Source of the DNA: Aneurinibacillus soli
GTDB taxonomy: Bacteria; Bacillota; Bacilli; Aneurinibacillales; Aneurinibacillaceae
DNA length: 64,000 bases
NCBI RefSeq assembly: GCF_002355375.1
Contig: NZ_AP017312.1
Coordinates: forward strand, 1,753,001 to 1,817,000
Direction: 5' to 3'
The position numbers and the translations under genes were made by a program. The notes beneath the pieces are model-generated. The model saw only the letters and a list, made by a program, of their open reading frames with translations. It was not told where the DNA came from and ran no database searches. Below are positions 15,132 to 25,477 of the stretch, piece after piece (position 1 is the first letter of the stretch; each line of letters opens with the position of its first letter).

Positions 15132-16034
15132 ATGAAAGATGCGCAACCAGATACGATGCGCGTGCTCTTTAAGCAATACTTGCAGATCGAGAAAAATGCA
15201 TCACCCTTGACGATTACGAACTATGAGAAGGATATTCGCGACTTTACCGCCTTTTTGGGGCAGCATGTGGCTGTAGATTATGCTGCTGTTTCGTATGCAC
15301 GCGTACGACAATACTTGTCTGAGTTGCATGCACGAGAGTATTCGCGCCGTTCGATTGCCCGCAGGCTGTCATGCTTGCGTAGCTTTTACAAGTTTTTGCT
15401 CCGGGAAGAACTAGTAGAACACAATCCGTTCGCGATGGCTGCAACACCCAGGCTCGAAAAGCGATTGCCTACCTTTTTATTTCCAAAGGAGGTGGAGCAG
15501 CTACTTGCCCTTCCGGATACAGCTACACCATTCGGGTTGCGGGATCGGTTAATTCTCGAAATTTTATACGGAAGCGGCATTCGTGTCTCTGAACTGGTTG
15601 GAATGACCCTGTCATCTGTTGACGTAGTAGTGGGGACTGCACTTGTGCTTGGCAAGGGTGCAAAAGAGAGGTATGTACCGCTTGGTCAGCATGCGCTTTG
15701 TGCGTACCGTGCCTATATAGAGAGGGGAAGACCGGCTCTTGTAAAACAAAGCGCACCCCTGGCGTTGTTTTTGAATACAAGGGGGCAGGCAATGAGCGAC
15801 CGCAGCGTACGGCGGATGCTGACAGACTATGTAGAACAGGCGAGTGATGTGCTGAAAGTGAGCCCCCATACGTTTCGGCATACATTTGCGACACATCTGC
15901 TGGAGAATGGTGCAGACCTGCGTAGTGTACAGGAAATGCTCGGTCACGCCAGCATTTCATCTACTCAGATTTATACGCACGTAACCCGTGAACGAATGCG
16001 CGCCGTCTATAATCAGGCGCACCCGCGGGCTTAA
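15132..16034 (+). CDS. xerC: Tyrosine recombinase XerC (CodV)
   Basis: 300 residues. It resolves chromosome dimers at dif together with XerD. An N-terminal SAM-like core-binding domain (about 10-95) precedes the catalytic domain with the complete set Arg151 (GSGIRVSEL), Lys175 (GKGAKERYV), His246 and Arg249 (HTFRHTF), His272 (LGHASI) and nucleophile Tyr281 (TQIYTH). It is in the conserved xerC-hslV-hslU-codY order and so is the host enzyme, not the prophage integrase. The ATG follows GAGGGGGTACACGT. Confidence 0.95.
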   Translation: MKDAQPDTMRVLFKQYLQIEKNASPLTITNYEKDIRDFTAFLGQHVAVDYAAVSYARVRQYLSELHAREYSRRSIARRLSCLRSFYKFLLREELVEHNPFAMAATPRLEKRLPTFLFPKEVEQLLALPDTATPFGLRDRLILEILYGSGIRVSELVGMTLSSVDVVVGTALVLGKGAKERYVPLGQHALCAYRAYIERGRPALVKQSAPLALFLNTRGQAMSDRSVRRMLTDYVEQASDVLKVSPHTFRHTFATHLLENGADLRSVQEMLGHASISSTQIYTHVTRERMRAVYNQAHPRA

Positions 16035-16057
16035 AATTGTGAAGCGGAGGGAATGCA

Positions 16058-16603
16058 ATGGATATGACTTTTCATGCGACAACGATTTTTGCGGTGCGGC
16101 ATAACGGTAGCGGGGCGATGGCAGGTGACGGACAGGTCACATTCGGCAACAGTGTGGTAATGAAGCAGACCGCTAAGAAGGTTCGCCGTTTGCACCATGG
16201 TCAGGTCATCGCAGGATTTGCTGGTTCCGTTGCAGACGCCATTACATTGTTTGAGAAGTTTGAAGCGAAATTGGAAGAGTATCATGGGAATTTGCAGCGT
16301 GCAGCGGTTGAACTGGCGAAAGACTGGCGGCTCGATAAAGTGCTGCGTAAGCTCGAGGCGCTTATGATCGTGATGAACAGTGATCATATGCTTCTTATTT
16401 CCGGAAACGGTGAAATTATTGAGCCGGATGATGGTATTCTCGCGATCGGTTCAGGTGGGAATTATGCGCTGGCAGCAGGGCGCGCGCTCAAGCAACATGC
16501 GGAAGGAATGACGGCGCGAGAAATCGCGACGGCGGCTCTGACGGTAGCGGCAGATATTTGCGTGTACACGAATCATAATTTAGTTGTAGAAGAAATCAAC
16601 TAA
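16058..16603 (+). CDS. hslV: HslV/ClpQ peptidase subunit of the HslUV protease
   Basis: 181 residues. It forms the proteasome-like double ring that degrades proteins unfolded by HslU. The sequence begins [17 protein letters not shown] and then [11 protein letters not shown]. The conserved nucleophile is expected to be Thr8 after removal of a 7-residue leader. In B. subtilis the protein has serine near its very N-terminus and has been described as a serine-type enzyme; here residue 2 is Asp. The ATG follows GGAGGGAATGCA. hslU starts 13 bases after the stop. Confidence 0.95.
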   Translation: MDMTFHATTIFAVRHNGSGAMAGDGQVTFGNSVVMKQTAKKVRRLHHGQVIAGFAGSVADAITLFEKFEAKLEEYHGNLQRAAVELAKDWRLDKVLRKLEALMIVMNSDHMLLISGNGEIIEPDDGILAIGSGGNYALAAGRALKQHAEGMTAREIATAALTVAADICVYTNHNLVVEEIN

Positions 16604-16616
16604 AGGGGGCTTTGCT

Positions 16617-18014
16617 TTGAATAAGGCAGAACGTTTTACTCCGAAACAAATTGTTGAGCAACTGGATCAGTTTATTGTCGGGCAAAAGCAGGCGAAGCGT
16701 TCCGTGGCGATTGCACTGCGTAATCGGTACCGCCGCAGTTTGCTGCAAGAATCGATTCGTGATGAGATTGTTCCCAAAAACATTTTGATGATCGGGCCAA
16801 CAGGCGTTGGTAAAACAGAAATTGCCCGTAGGCTTGCTAAATTGACTGGGGCACCATTTATTAAAGTAGAAGCAACCAAATTCACAGAAGTCGGCTATGT
16901 GGGTCGAGATGTGGAATCTATGGTTCGTGACCTGATTGAAACAGCTATTCGGATTGTGAAAGTCGAAAAAATGGAGACCGTGAAGGACCGAGCGGAAACA
17001 TTGGCGAATGAACGCCTTGTTCAGTTAGTCGTGCCAGGCAAAGTAGATAACAAGCCATATAAAAATCCGCTTGAGATGTTTTTCGGTGGTCAGCAATCTT
17101 CTACTTCTTCCCATTCTGAGTCTGAAGATGCTTCTGTGGTCCAGCAGCGCAGACAGGTTGCGCATCAACTTGCGATGGGTCAGCTTGAAGAAACGATTGT
17201 AGAAATTGATGTCGAAGATGCAGCTCCGTCTATGTTTGATATGTTTGCGGGTTCAGGTATGGATCAGATGGGGATGAATATGCAAGAGATGCTCGGAAAT
17301 CTACTTCCAAAGAAAATGAAAAAACGGAAACTTCCGGTTCGGGAAGCCCGGAAAGTTTTGATAACACAGGAAGCGCAGAAATTAATCGACATGGATGATG
17401 TTATTCAGGAATCGGTTATGCGAGCAGAACAGAGCGGAATCATCTTTATCGACGAAATTGACAAAATCGCAGGAAAAGAGTCAAATAGCGCACAAGTTTC
17501 GCGGGAAGGCGTACAGCGTGATATTCTGCCGATTGTAGAAGGATCAACTGTAATGACGAAGTACGGTCCAGTTAAAACCGATTATGTACTATTCGTTGCG
17601 GCCGGGGCTTTCCATATGGCGAAGCCTTCCGATTTAATTCCGGAGTTGCAGGGACGTTTTCCGATTCGTGTAGAATTAGATAGCCTAAAAGTTGAGGACT
17701 TTGTGCAAATTTTAACAGAGCCGAAAAATGCTTTAACCAAGCAATATATAGCATTATTAGAAACAGAAGGAATAAAAGTGGAATTTTCTGACGATGCTAT
17801 TAAAGAGATTGCGAAACTAGCAGCTGAAGTCAATCAGAATACCGATAATATTGGTGCGAGAAGACTTCATACGATTCTTGAGAAGCTACTAGAAGACCTT
17901 TCATTTGAAGCGTCGGATGTTACACTTGAAAAAGTGGCCATTACGCCGCAATACGTACGAGAGAAACTTGCGACGATTGTAGAAGATCGCGATCTGAGTC
18001 GCTATATTTTGTAA
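16617..18014 (+). CDS. hslU: HslU/ClpY ATPase subunit of the HslUV protease
   Basis: 465 residues from a TTG at 16617, with AAAGGGGGC upstream. An AAA+ unfoldase: Walker [15 protein letters not shown] (about 62-70), pore motif GYVGRD (about 93-98), Walker [12 protein letters not shown] and the arginine-finger region [12 protein letters not shown]. The I-domain insertion (about 140-250) contains a low-complexity Ser/Glu stretch. The C-terminus ends in RYIL, matching the HslV-activating tail of the family. It acts in the cytoplasm with HslV and is followed by codY. Confidence 0.97.
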   Translation: MNKAERFTPKQIVEQLDQFIVGQKQAKRSVAIALRNRYRRSLLQESIRDEIVPKNILMIGPTGVGKTEIARRLAKLTGAPFIKVEATKFTEVGYVGRDVESMVRDLIETAIRIVKVEKMETVKDRAETLANERLVQLVVPGKVDNKPYKNPLEMFFGGQQSSTSSHSESEDASVVQQRRQVAHQLAMGQLEETIVEIDVEDAAPSMFDMFAGSGMDQMGMNMQEMLGNLLPKKMKKRKLPVREARKVLITQEAQKLIDMDDVIQESVMRAEQSGIIFIDEIDKIAGKESNSAQVSREGVQRDILPIVEGSTVMTKYGPVKTDYVLFVAAGAFHMAKPSDLIPELQGRFPIRVELDSLKVEDFVQILTEPKNALTKQYIALLETEGIKVEFSDDAIKEIAKLAAEVNQNTDNIGARRLHTILEKLLEDLSFEASDVTLEKVAITPQYVREKLATIVEDRDLSRYIL

Positions 18015-18037
18015 AATTTTAAGGAGGATTCACACTA

Positions 18038-18817
18038 ATGGACTTACTGTCAAAAATCCGTCGCATCAACGGTATGCTTCAAAAAACAGCAGGGCATCCG
18101 GTTAACTTTATGGAGATGGCGGAAGTATTAAGCGAAATCATCGAGGCAAATATATTCGTATTAAGCCGCAAAGGTAAAATTCTTGGCCATGCGCTTGCAC
18201 AGGAAATTGACAATGAACGCATTCACAAAATGCTTGAAGAACGCCGTTTTCCGGGAGATTACAGCACGCAATTGCTTCGCGTGGACGAAACATCTTCAAA
18301 TCTGGATATCGAAAGCCCGTATACGGCTTTCCCTGTAGAAATGAAAGATTTATTCCGCAAAAGCCAAACAACGATTGTTCCGGTCATTGGTGGTGGGGAT
18401 CGTCTTGGTACACTCGTGCTGGCGCGAGTTAATGGTCAATTTGTTGATGATGAGCTGGCACTTGCAGAAGTAGGAGCTACCGTTGTCGGTATGGAGATCC
18501 TGCGTGAGCGTGCTGAAGAAATTGAACATGAAGCACGTAGTAAAGCTGTCGTACAGATGGCCATCGGTTCTCTCTCGTATAGTGAGCTGGAAGCTGTGGA
18601 ACATATTTTTGAAGAACTGGATGCAAGAGAAGGTCTTCTCGTTGCGAGCAAGATTGCAGACCGAGTTGGTATTACGCGTTCGGTAATTGTAAATGCTCTG
18701 CGTAAACTAGAAAGTGCTGGTGTTATCGAATCGCGTTCCCTTGGTATGAAAGGTACTTATATCAAGATCTTGAATGAAAAGCTCCTCCCAGAGTTGGAAA
18801 AATTAAAGACTTCGTAA
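18038..18817 (+). CDS. codY: Global regulator CodY
   Basis: 259 residues, the standard length. The GAF domain (about 1-155) binds branched-chain amino acids; it includes the family's [15 protein letters not shown] and FPVEMKDLF stretches. The winged HTH (about 195-255) contains [22 protein letters not shown]. With GTP and isoleucine, leucine or valine it represses genes of stationary-phase adaptation, including motility genes in some Bacilli. The fla/che cluster begins 194 bases downstream, but I saw no clear copy of the AATTTTCWGAAAATT box there. The ATG follows AAGGAGG. Confidence 0.97.
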   Translation: MDLLSKIRRINGMLQKTAGHPVNFMEMAEVLSEIIEANIFVLSRKGKILGHALAQEIDNERIHKMLEERRFPGDYSTQLLRVDETSSNLDIESPYTAFPVEMKDLFRKSQTTIVPVIGGGDRLGTLVLARVNGQFVDDELALAEVGATVVGMEILRERAEEIEHEARSKAVVQMAIGSLSYSELEAVEHIFEELDAREGLLVASKIADRVGITRSVIVNALRKLESAGVIESRSLGMKGTYIKILNEKLLPELEKLKTS

Positions 18818-18840
18818 TAGCTTAAAATTTATGTTCGGTA

Positions 18841-18875
18841 ACAAAGCCCTATCTTGAAGATGGGGCTTTGTTCGT
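18841..18875 (+). terminator. Terminator after codY
   Basis: ACAAAGCCC (18841-18849) and GGGCTTTGT (18863-18871) pair, with further ATCTT/AAGAT pairing inside; TTCGTTT follows. It separates codY from the flagellar cluster. Confidence 0.75.
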
Positions 18876-19011
18876 TTACAACTATCTGGTAATATAGTAG
18901 ATGTTAACTTGATACATACAGAAAAAGTGTAATTACATGAAATAATTCCCTTTTGTGGAATGACAATTCTTGAAAAAAGCGCGAAAAAAGTTATAGGACG
19001 GAGGGGAACAT

Positions 19012-19419
19012 ATGCTTATAACACCGACATTTTCTGCTTTAGAAAAAGCATTAGATGCTGCTTCGATGAGGCAAAAGGCTATAAATAACAACATTGCTAA
19101 TGTAAATACACCGTATTATAAAACACAAAGCGTTACTTTTGAATCGGAGTTACAAGAAGCGATGCAGAAGTCAGCGACGACTTTTAGCGCATATAGGACT
19201 GATCAGAAACATCTAGCTTTTGGAACACCGAACATTAACGAGGTACAGCCTCATCTCCAAGTAGATTCTTCAACAGGCCCTATGCAGAATTCAGCAAATA
19301 ATGTAGATTTAGATTATGAAATGACGAATCTTGCACGTAATCAGCTCTGGTATAATGCTTTAGCTCAGCAGGCAGGTGGAAATTTCGCTAAACTTCGCAT
19401 GGTTATTGGAGGTAAATAA
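19012..19419 (+). CDS. flgB: Flagellar basal-body rod protein FlgB
   Basis: 135 residues. A proximal rod subunit exported by the flagellar type III apparatus. The N-terminal rod motif NNNIANVNTPYYK (about 25-37) and the C-terminal coiled-coil-like segment NNVDLDYEMTNLARNQLWYNAL are typical. It opens the fla/che cluster. The 140 bases upstream after the codY terminator hold no unambiguous sigma-A or sigma-D promoter; TTGATA at 18910 with TAATTA 15 bases on is the best weak candidate. GGAGGGGAAC precedes the ATG. Confidence 0.96.
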   Translation: MLITPTFSALEKALDAASMRQKAINNNIANVNTPYYKTQSVTFESELQEAMQKSATTFSAYRTDQKHLAFGTPNINEVQPHLQVDSSTGPMQNSANNVDLDYEMTNLARNQLWYNALAQQAGGNFAKLRMVIGGK

Positions 19420-19421
19420 GT

Positions 19422-19883
19422 ATGGCACTATTTGGAGGGTTCGATATTAGTGCTTCAGCCCTGAGTGCAAATCGGGTACGTATGGATGTAGTAGCGGGCA
19501 ATATTGCTAATGCAAACACAACACGCGCTGAATTTGTAAATGGGAAATGGCAGCCGTATCGTCGTAAAATGGTAGAGGTGGAGCCAATTAATGGTGGATT
19601 CGACAGTGTTTTGAAAGCGTCGATGAATCCAGGTGGAGCACCACCTGCAGAAGGTGGAGTTCGGGTTACGTCTATAGTAGGAGACAAGACACCGTTTAAG
19701 ACAGAATATGATCCTTCTAATCCAGATGCGGATGCGAACGGGATGGTTTCATACCCGAATGTAGACATGTTGAAAGAAATGGTAGACCTTATGGAGGCGA
19801 CACGGGCGTATGAATCGAATGCGGCTGCGATTAACGCTTCTAAAGCAATGGCAACCAAAGCGCTTGAAATCGGAAAAGCATAA
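19422..19883 (+). CDS. flgC: Flagellar basal-body rod protein FlgC
   Basis: 153 residues, two bases after flgB. The N-terminal SASALSANRVRMDVVAGNIANANT and C-terminal NVDMLKEMVDLMEATRAYESN segments match the rod/hook family ends that polymerise as coiled coils. It forms the proximal rod with FlgB and FliE. GGAGGTAAATA upstream is the ribosome-binding site. Confidence 0.96.
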   Translation: MALFGGFDISASALSANRVRMDVVAGNIANANTTRAEFVNGKWQPYRRKMVEVEPINGGFDSVLKASMNPGGAPPAEGGVRVTSIVGDKTPFKTEYDPSNPDADANGMVSYPNVDMLKEMVDLMEATRAYESNAAAINASKAMATKALEIGKA

Positions 19884-19909
19884 GACGTATTAAACAAGGA
19901 GAAATTTTT

Positions 19910-20215
19910 ATGATCGAAAAAATTTCCATGGGCCTACCGACTGCGTCGGTGCAGGGGATTGCGCAGACACCTACCCCTACACCGAATGAAGTAACCGAAT
20001 CATTTGCTTCTTATTTGCGAGATGCTATAAATGATGTGAACGGCTTACAAAAAACAGCAGATAAAATGAATGAGGGTCTTGCTACCGGACAGGTGCAGGA
20101 CTTTCACCAGGTAGCGATTGCTTCGCAAAAAGCAAGTATTGCGCTCGAAATGACGATGCAAGTGCGCAATAAAGCAGTTGAGGCATATCAAGAGATTATG
20201 AGAATGCAAATTTAG
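19910..20215 (+). CDS. fliE: Flagellar hook-basal body protein FliE
   Basis: 101 residues. It joins the MS ring to the rod. The family features are the C-terminal helical region DFHQVAIASQKASIALEMTM and RNKAVEAYQEIMRMQI. AAGGAG precedes the ATG. Confidence 0.96.
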   Translation: MIEKISMGLPTASVQGIAQTPTPTPNEVTESFASYLRDAINDVNGLQKTADKMNEGLATGQVQDFHQVAIASQKASIALEMTMQVRNKAVEAYQEIMRMQI

Positions 20216-20248
20216 TAATTATTTTTATGGTCATTGGCGGGGTGGAGG

Positions 20249-21865
20249 ATGAACGAAAGAGTACAGCAAATGCGGGAGAAGCTAGCAGGTTTTTCGAACC
20301 GCTTTACAAGAAAGCAAAAAGTAATTGCCGGGGCGATAGCCGCATTTCTTCTTATTTCAGCAGCGCTGGGCATTTATATCGCATCTCGACCGACGTATGT
20401 TCCGCTTTTTGGTGGGAATCTAACGGAAAGTGATGTAGCCCAGATTAAACAAGAGCTGGATACGATGGGATATCAGGGTAAATATCAGTTGAATGGCACG
20501 TCCGTACTGGTTCCTGAGAAAGAAAAATACACCCTGGCTGCCGATCTGACAGCAAAAGGTGTACCGAAGGGTGAAGGCGTACGGTTGGATATCTTTAGCC
20601 AGAATATCGGCATGGGCATGACAGATCGCCAGTTTAGTGTTGTGGAACGGGATGCAATGCAGACGCAGCTTGCCGACTTGCTGAAGACGATAGATGGGGT
20701 ACAGAAGGCTAATGTCATTCTGACAATGCCTCAGGAAAGCGTATTTGTGCGTCCGAATGAAGACACACAAAAAGCGACAGCTACTATTGTTGTAACAGTA
20801 GAACCGGGTCGAGAATTGACACAGCCGCAAATTGATGGGCTGTATAATCTTGTATCCAAAAGCGTACCGAATCTTCCAAAAGAAAACATTGTGATTACGG
20901 ATCAAAGCAGTAGAATGCTTGAAGCAAGTAACGGGGAAGACGCAGCATATGGGCTTGATCAATATGACAAGCAGCGCAAGATCAAGAAAGATATCGAAAA
21001 CGATATTCAGAAAAATCTTCAAAATCTGCTTGGCAGCATTCTCGGACAAAATAAAGTCATTGTGTATCCGTATGTAAAACTGAATTTTGACAAAACGCAG
21101 GCAGAAGAGAAGCTGGTAGAACCGGTAGACAAAGACAATAATGAAGGAATTGTCATTAGCTCCGAGAAAATTCAGGACACATCCAGCGGGAAAGGCACGC
21201 AAGCAAGCGGCACAACTGGGACTGGACAATCACAAATCCCAGGGTATCCGGGTGCAGGTAATTCTGGTGGCGCAGAAAGTCAGCATGAGCACACTGAAGA
21301 TCGTGTGAACCGTGAAGTGAACCGTATTACTAAAAATATCGTCGGACAGCCGTACAAAATTGAGGATATTTCGATTAGTGTCGCTGTAGACCCAGCATTA
21401 TTACAGTTACAACAGCCACAACAGCAAGGTGGTTCTGTTACCCTCCCAGGTAACACAAAGACGAATATTGAGAATGTTGTATCTAACGTTGTTCGGACTA
21501 CTTTAGCTGCTCAAGGTACAGCACTTACGCCAGCAGAAATTACTAGCCGTGTGCAAATTTACCCAGGGAATTTTGTGATTCAGAATACAAATACGAGTAG
21601 CGGAACTAATCCATGGATCATATACGGTAGTATCGGACTGGTTGTATTAGCGGCGATTGTTGCATTTATTATCATTCGTCGACGTCGTAACCAGTCTATC
21701 GAAGAAGTTCAGGCAGCACCAGCGCCAGGAGCACTTGAGGTTCCGGATCTTGAGTATGCAGATGATGGGGAAGAGGCACTTGTGCGCAAGCAGCTGGAGA
21801 AGCTGGCAGGTCAGCGTCCGGAAGAGTTTGTCAGCCTGTTGCGATCTTGGTTAGCAGACGAATAA
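20249..21865 (+). CDS. fliF: Flagellar MS-ring protein FliF
   Basis: 538 residues from the ATG at 20249 (MNERVQQMREKL); a TTG at 20234 lacks a ribosome-binding site. It builds the membrane ring on which the motor and export gate assemble. Membrane segments lie near residues 24-43 (VIAGAIAAFLLISAALGIYI) and 450-475 (PWIIYGSIGLVVLAAIVAFIIIRR). The periplasm-side region holds the YscJ/FliF domain and a low-complexity Gly/Ser/Gln insert. The C-terminal tail (LVRKQLEKLAGQRPEEFVSLLRSWLADE) is the FliG-binding segment. Confidence 0.96.
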   Translation: MNERVQQMREKLAGFSNRFTRKQKVIAGAIAAFLLISAALGIYIASRPTYVPLFGGNLTESDVAQIKQELDTMGYQGKYQLNGTSVLVPEKEKYTLAADLTAKGVPKGEGVRLDIFSQNIGMGMTDRQFSVVERDAMQTQLADLLKTIDGVQKANVILTMPQESVFVRPNEDTQKATATIVVTVEPGRELTQPQIDGLYNLVSKSVPNLPKENIVITDQSSRMLEASNGEDAAYGLDQYDKQRKIKKDIENDIQKNLQNLLGSILGQNKVIVYPYVKLNFDKTQAEEKLVEPVDKDNNEGIVISSEKIQDTSSGKGTQASGTTGTGQSQIPGYPGAGNSGGAESQHEHTEDRVNREVNRITKNIVGQPYKIEDISISVAVDPALLQLQQPQQQGGSVTLPGNTKTNIENVVSNVVRTTLAAQGTALTPAEITSRVQIYPGNFVIQNTNTSSGTNPWIIYGSIGLVVLAAIVAFIIIRRRRNQSIEEVQAAPAPGALEVPDLEYADDGEEALVRKQLEKLAGQRPEEFVSLLRSWLADE

Positions 21866-21880
21866 AAGTGGGGGATGTAC

Positions 21881-22894
21881 ATGGCACGTTCGGCAAAGGA
21901 GCTAAGCGGGAGACAAAAGGCCGCGATTCTTTTGATCTCGCTCGGTCCGGAAGTCTCTGCCCAGGTGTTTAAGCATCTGCGCGAAGAAGAAATCGAGCAA
22001 CTCACGCTTGAGATTGCCAATGTGAGAAAAGTTGATATTTCAGAGAAAGAAACCGTTCTAACAGAATTCCATCAGATTTGTGTAGCTCAGGAATACATCT
22101 CGCAAGGTGGTATTAATTACGCGAAAGAAATTTTGGAGAAAGCACTTGGTCAGCAAAAAGCATTTGATATTATTAATCGTCTGACCGCTCATCTTCAGGT
22201 TCGTCCGTTTGATTTTGCAAGAAAAGCAGACCCGGGTCAGATCCTCAACTTTATCCAAAATGAGCATCCGCAAACGATCGCCCTTGTGCTTTCCTACCTG
22301 GAGCCAGAACAGTCCGCAATCATTCTGTCTGCTCTTCCGCAGGAAAGTCAGGCGGAAGTAGCACGCCGGATTGCGCTAATGGAAAGTACATCACCGGATG
22401 TTATCAGTCAGGTGGAAAGTGTGCTGGAGCAGAAGCTGTCTTCAACTGTTGTTCAGGATTATACACAGGCCGGCGGTATCGAAGCAGTTGTTAACATGTT
22501 AAATAATGTAGACCGTAGTACAGAGCGCATTATTCTCGATACGCTTGAGATTCAGGACCCAGAGTTGGCCGAAGAAATCAAGAAGCGTATGTTCGTATTC
22601 GAGGATATTGTTGTACTCGACGACCGTTCCATTCAGCGTGTGATTCGCGAGGTGGAAAATGCGGATCTTATGCTTGCGCTTAAAGTGGCAAATGAAGAAG
22701 TGCGAAATGTTGTATTCCGCAATATGTCGAAGCGTATGGTGGATACGTTTAGAGACGAAATGGAATTCATGGGACCTGTACGCTTGCGTGATGTAGAAGA
22801 AGCGCAAACCCGTATTGTTGGCGTCATCCGCCGTTTAGAGGAAGCAGGTGAAATCATTATCGCCCGTGGTGGAGGAGATGAGATCATTGTCTAG
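21881..22894 (+). CDS. fliG: Flagellar motor switch protein FliG
   Basis: 337 residues from the ATG at 21881, six bases after GTGGGGG. It couples the rotor to the stators. The N-terminal FliF-binding domain starts ARSAKELSGRQKAAILLISL; the middle domain has the EHPQTIALVLSYL motif; the C-terminal torque helix includes DDRSIQRVIREVENADLMLAL with conserved charged residues. It overlaps the start of fliH by 17 bases. Confidence 0.97.
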   Translation: MARSAKELSGRQKAAILLISLGPEVSAQVFKHLREEEIEQLTLEIANVRKVDISEKETVLTEFHQICVAQEYISQGGINYAKEILEKALGQQKAFDIINRLTAHLQVRPFDFARKADPGQILNFIQNEHPQTIALVLSYLEPEQSAIILSALPQESQAEVARRIALMESTSPDVISQVESVLEQKLSSTVVQDYTQAGGIEAVVNMLNNVDRSTERIILDTLEIQDPELAEEIKKRMFVFEDIVVLDDRSIQRVIREVENADLMLALKVANEEVRNVVFRNMSKRMVDTFRDEMEFMGPVRLRDVEEAQTRIVGVIRRLEEAGEIIIARGGGDEIIV

Positions 22895-23690
22895 AATTAT
22901 TAAATCCTCCTTTTATTCAGCGGTAGAAGATAAGCGAGTTATCGAAGCAGTAGTGTTTCCCTCCTCAGATCCTGATCCTTTAGAGGATGCGGATATGACG
23001 CTGGAAGAAGATGAAACCGCACGATTGCATCAGGAACGGTTGCGGCAGGCAGAAGAAGAGGCACAATCCATTCTCGAGGAAGCACGCCAGCAGGCAAGGA
23101 AGATGATGGAGGAAGCGCAAAGTGAGATGGATGCCTGGTGGGAGGCTAGACGCCAGGAAGATGAGATTGTCCGCGGACAAGCGTCAGAAGAAGGTTTCAT
23201 CTCCGGTGTCGAGCAGGGGCGTGAACAAGGGCGCCAGGAAGCCTTAGAAGAGTATTCTCATGCACTTGCAGAAGCCCGCTCGATTCTCGCAGAGGCGCCT
23301 GCTTGGAAGAGAAGGAAGATTGGGGAAGCAGAGCCATTTGTACTAGAGCTTACGCTTGAGATTGCTCGTAAAGTCATTAAAGAACAGTTTGAATGTGACC
23401 AGGAGCATCTTCTTACACTCATTCGCCGGGCGCTCTCTCATACGCAGGAATACAAAACGATTACAGTAGCGGTAAATCCGGATTCATATACATACGTGCA
23501 AGAGAACCGTGCACGGCTTGTCGATGTTCTCGATAGTCAGGTGGAATTGACGGTTGTGCCGGATGAATCTGCTGTGGATGGAGGCTGTATTGTTCGGACA
23601 TCACTTGGTAATATTGATGCACGGGTAGATACTCAGCTTGCAGAGATAAAAAAGGCACTGCTTGAGATTCAGGCAGGAGAAAGTGAGTAA
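22878..23690 (+). CDS. fliH: Flagellar export regulator FliH
   Basis: 270 residues from the ATG at 22878 inside the end of fliG; GGTGGAGGAG is directly upstream. The protein is a long coiled coil (about 40-125, rich in Glu, Gln and Ala, including [20 protein letters not shown]) followed by a globular C-terminal domain ([19 protein letters not shown]). FliH dimers hold the FliI ATPase at the export gate. Start is chosen by the overlap and by the family's short N-terminus. Confidence 0.92.
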   Translation: MRSLSRIIKSSFYSAVEDKRVIEAVVFPSSDPDPLEDADMTLEEDETARLHQERLRQAEEEAQSILEEARQQARKMMEEAQSEMDAWWEARRQEDEIVRGQASEEGFISGVEQGREQGRQEALEEYSHALAEARSILAEAPAWKRRKIGEAEPFVLELTLEIARKVIKEQFECDQEHLLTLIRRALSHTQEYKTITVAVNPDSYTYVQENRARLVDVLDSQVELTVVPDESAVDGGCIVRTSLGNIDARVDTQLAEIKKALLEIQAGESE

Positions 23691-23694
23691 GGAC

Positions 23695-24999
23695 ATGTTT
23701 ACGCTTGAAAAATATATGTCTGTCCTTCAAAATTTGAATCCAATCCGCGTGAATGGGAAAGTATCTCAAGTAATCGGGTTGACGGTAGAGTCGATGGGGC
23801 CAGCTGTACGTATCGGTGAGGTATGTCATATTTATCCGGCTAACTCTAGCGCTCCTGTTCAAGCAGAAGTTGTCGGGTTTAAAGACAATAAGGTGCTGCT
23901 TATGCCGCTTGGGGAGCTTGGATCTATCGGGCCAGGATGTGATGTTGTGGCTACTGGAAAACCTTTGACGGTAAAAGTAGGTCCGGAATTGCTTGGTAAA
24001 GTGCTCGATGGGAACGGACGCCTGATGAGTGGAGGGGCTTTTCCTGACACATTATCAGAATATCCAGTTGATAATCAACCACCGAATCCGCTGTCTCGCC
24101 CGCGTATTACAGAACCGCTTTCTGTAGGAGTACGGGCGATAGATGGGCTACTAACAGTTGGGAAAGGACAGCGCATCGGGATTTTTGCCGGGAGCGGTGT
24201 CGGCAAAAGTACGCTGTTAAGTATGATTGCCCGCAATACAGAAGCGGATGTGAACGTAATTGGTCTTATTGGAGAGCGGGGACGTGAGGTTGCTGACTTT
24301 ATTGAACGCGATCTTGGAGAAGAAGGATTGCGCCGTTCGGTTGTAGTTGTCGCTACATCTGACCAACCAGCACTTGTTCGGATTAAAGGTGCGCTTTTGA
24401 CAACGGCGATTGCGGAATATTTTCGTGATCAGGGCTTAAATGTCATGATGATGATGGACTCTGTTACTCGATTTGCAATGGCACAGCGCGAAGTAGGACT
24501 GGCTATTGGAGAACCGCCTGCTACCAGGGGGTATACACCTTCCGTATTTGCTCTATTACCACGGCTTCTTGAGCGGGCCGGGACATCACCTGCAGGATCG
24601 ATTACTGCGTTTTACACGGTGCTTGTCGAGGGGGATGATATGAACGACCCGATTGCTGACTCGGTACGTGGTATTCTAGATGGACATATCGTACTAAGTC
24701 GTAAACTTGCACATAGCGGTCACTATCCTGCTATTGATGTGCTGGCAAGCGTGAGCCGTGTAATGAAGGAGATTGTTACACCTGAGCATCAGGCAGCGGC
24801 GAATGAGTTAAAACGATTGCTTGCTGTATATCGGGATGCGGAAGACTTGATTAACATTGGAGCGTACAAGTCAGGAGCCAGTCGGGATATTGACATGGCT
24901 ATTCAGTACAGGGATACGATTTTACGATATACTAATCAAGGGACGGATGAAGTATCCACGCTTGAAGATGCCATTGCGCAGTTGACCAGTACGTTTTAA
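23695..24999 (+). CDS. fliI: Flagellum-specific ATPase FliI
   Basis: 434 residues from the ATG at 23695; a GTG at 23683 would overlap fliH and is possible because GGAG lies just before it. Walker A is [14 protein letters not shown] (about 162-175) and Walker B is [12 protein letters not shown], as in F1-beta-type ATPases. The adjacent [19 protein letters not shown] segment is diagnostic for FliI and type III secretion ATPases. It energises substrate unfolding for export. Confidence 0.97.
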   Translation: MFTLEKYMSVLQNLNPIRVNGKVSQVIGLTVESMGPAVRIGEVCHIYPANSSAPVQAEVVGFKDNKVLLMPLGELGSIGPGCDVVATGKPLTVKVGPELLGKVLDGNGRLMSGGAFPDTLSEYPVDNQPPNPLSRPRITEPLSVGVRAIDGLLTVGKGQRIGIFAGSGVGKSTLLSMIARNTEADVNVIGLIGERGREVADFIERDLGEEGLRRSVVVVATSDQPALVRIKGALLTTAIAEYFRDQGLNVMMMMDSVTRFAMAQREVGLAIGEPPATRGYTPSVFALLPRLLERAGTSPAGSITAFYTVLVEGDDMNDPIADSVRGILDGHIVLSRKLAHSGHYPAIDVLASVSRVMKEIVTPEHQAAANELKRLLAVYRDAEDLINIGAYKSGASRDIDMAIQYRDTILRYTNQGTDEVSTLEDAIAQLTSTF

Positions 25000-25019
25000 A
25001 CCATAGACAGGAGGCTTTC

Positions 25020-25466
25020 ATGTCATTTGTTTATTCGTTTCAAAAAATTCTTGATGTTAAAGGCAAGGAAAAAGAGCAAGCGGAGATGAGTTATAGTCAT
25101 TCCGTTCAAGCGCTTCGAATCAAAGAGCAAAAGCTTACACATCTAGAACAGAATAAGCAGGAGATGGAACAAAAGCTTCAGCAAGAAAGTCAGATCTCCC
25201 TTGCTGAACTGCGAAGTGGCTACGAGTATATTGGACATTTGCAGCGCATGATCATAGAAGCGGCATGTACAAAGCAGCAGGCTGAAAAAGAAGTAGAGTC
25301 CAAGCAGGAGCTTTTGACAGAGCGGGTTATGGATGAAAAAGTCTGGTTGAAGCTTAAAGAGAATGCATATGAACAATATAGGGAGCTGCAAAAACAAACG
25401 GAGCAGAGAGAGCTGGATGAAATTGCGGTAGCACGCTATTTCAGACAAAAAGTGAATTCGGTCTAG
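25020..25466 (+). CDS. fliJ: Flagellar export chaperone FliJ
   Basis: 148 residues, almost entirely coiled coil, beginning MSFVYSFQKILDVKGKEKEQ and rich in Glu, Gln and Lys. FliJ inserts into the FliI hexamer and helps couple export to proton-motive force. Assignment rests on length, coiled-coil pattern and place after fliI. GACAGGAGGC precedes the ATG. Confidence 0.92.
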   Translation: MSFVYSFQKILDVKGKEKEQAEMSYSHSVQALRIKEQKLTHLEQNKQEMEQKLQQESQISLAELRSGYEYIGHLQRMIIEAACTKQQAEKEVESKQELLTERVMDEKVWLKLKENAYEQYRELQKQTEQRELDEIAVARYFRQKVNSV

Positions 25467-25477
25467 GGGTGTTTTTT

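Noticed and set aside
15132-16034. xerC as the integrase of the prophage
   Set aside because: It is 8 kb from the phage edge, in the conserved host order with hslVU and codY, and has XerC length and motifs.
18876-19011. CodY or sigma-D control site ahead of flgB
   Set aside because: The best 15-base match to the CodY box has about six mismatches, and no TAAA/GCCGATAT pair is present. TTGAAA with TATAGG at 18970-18997 is too close to the start codon.
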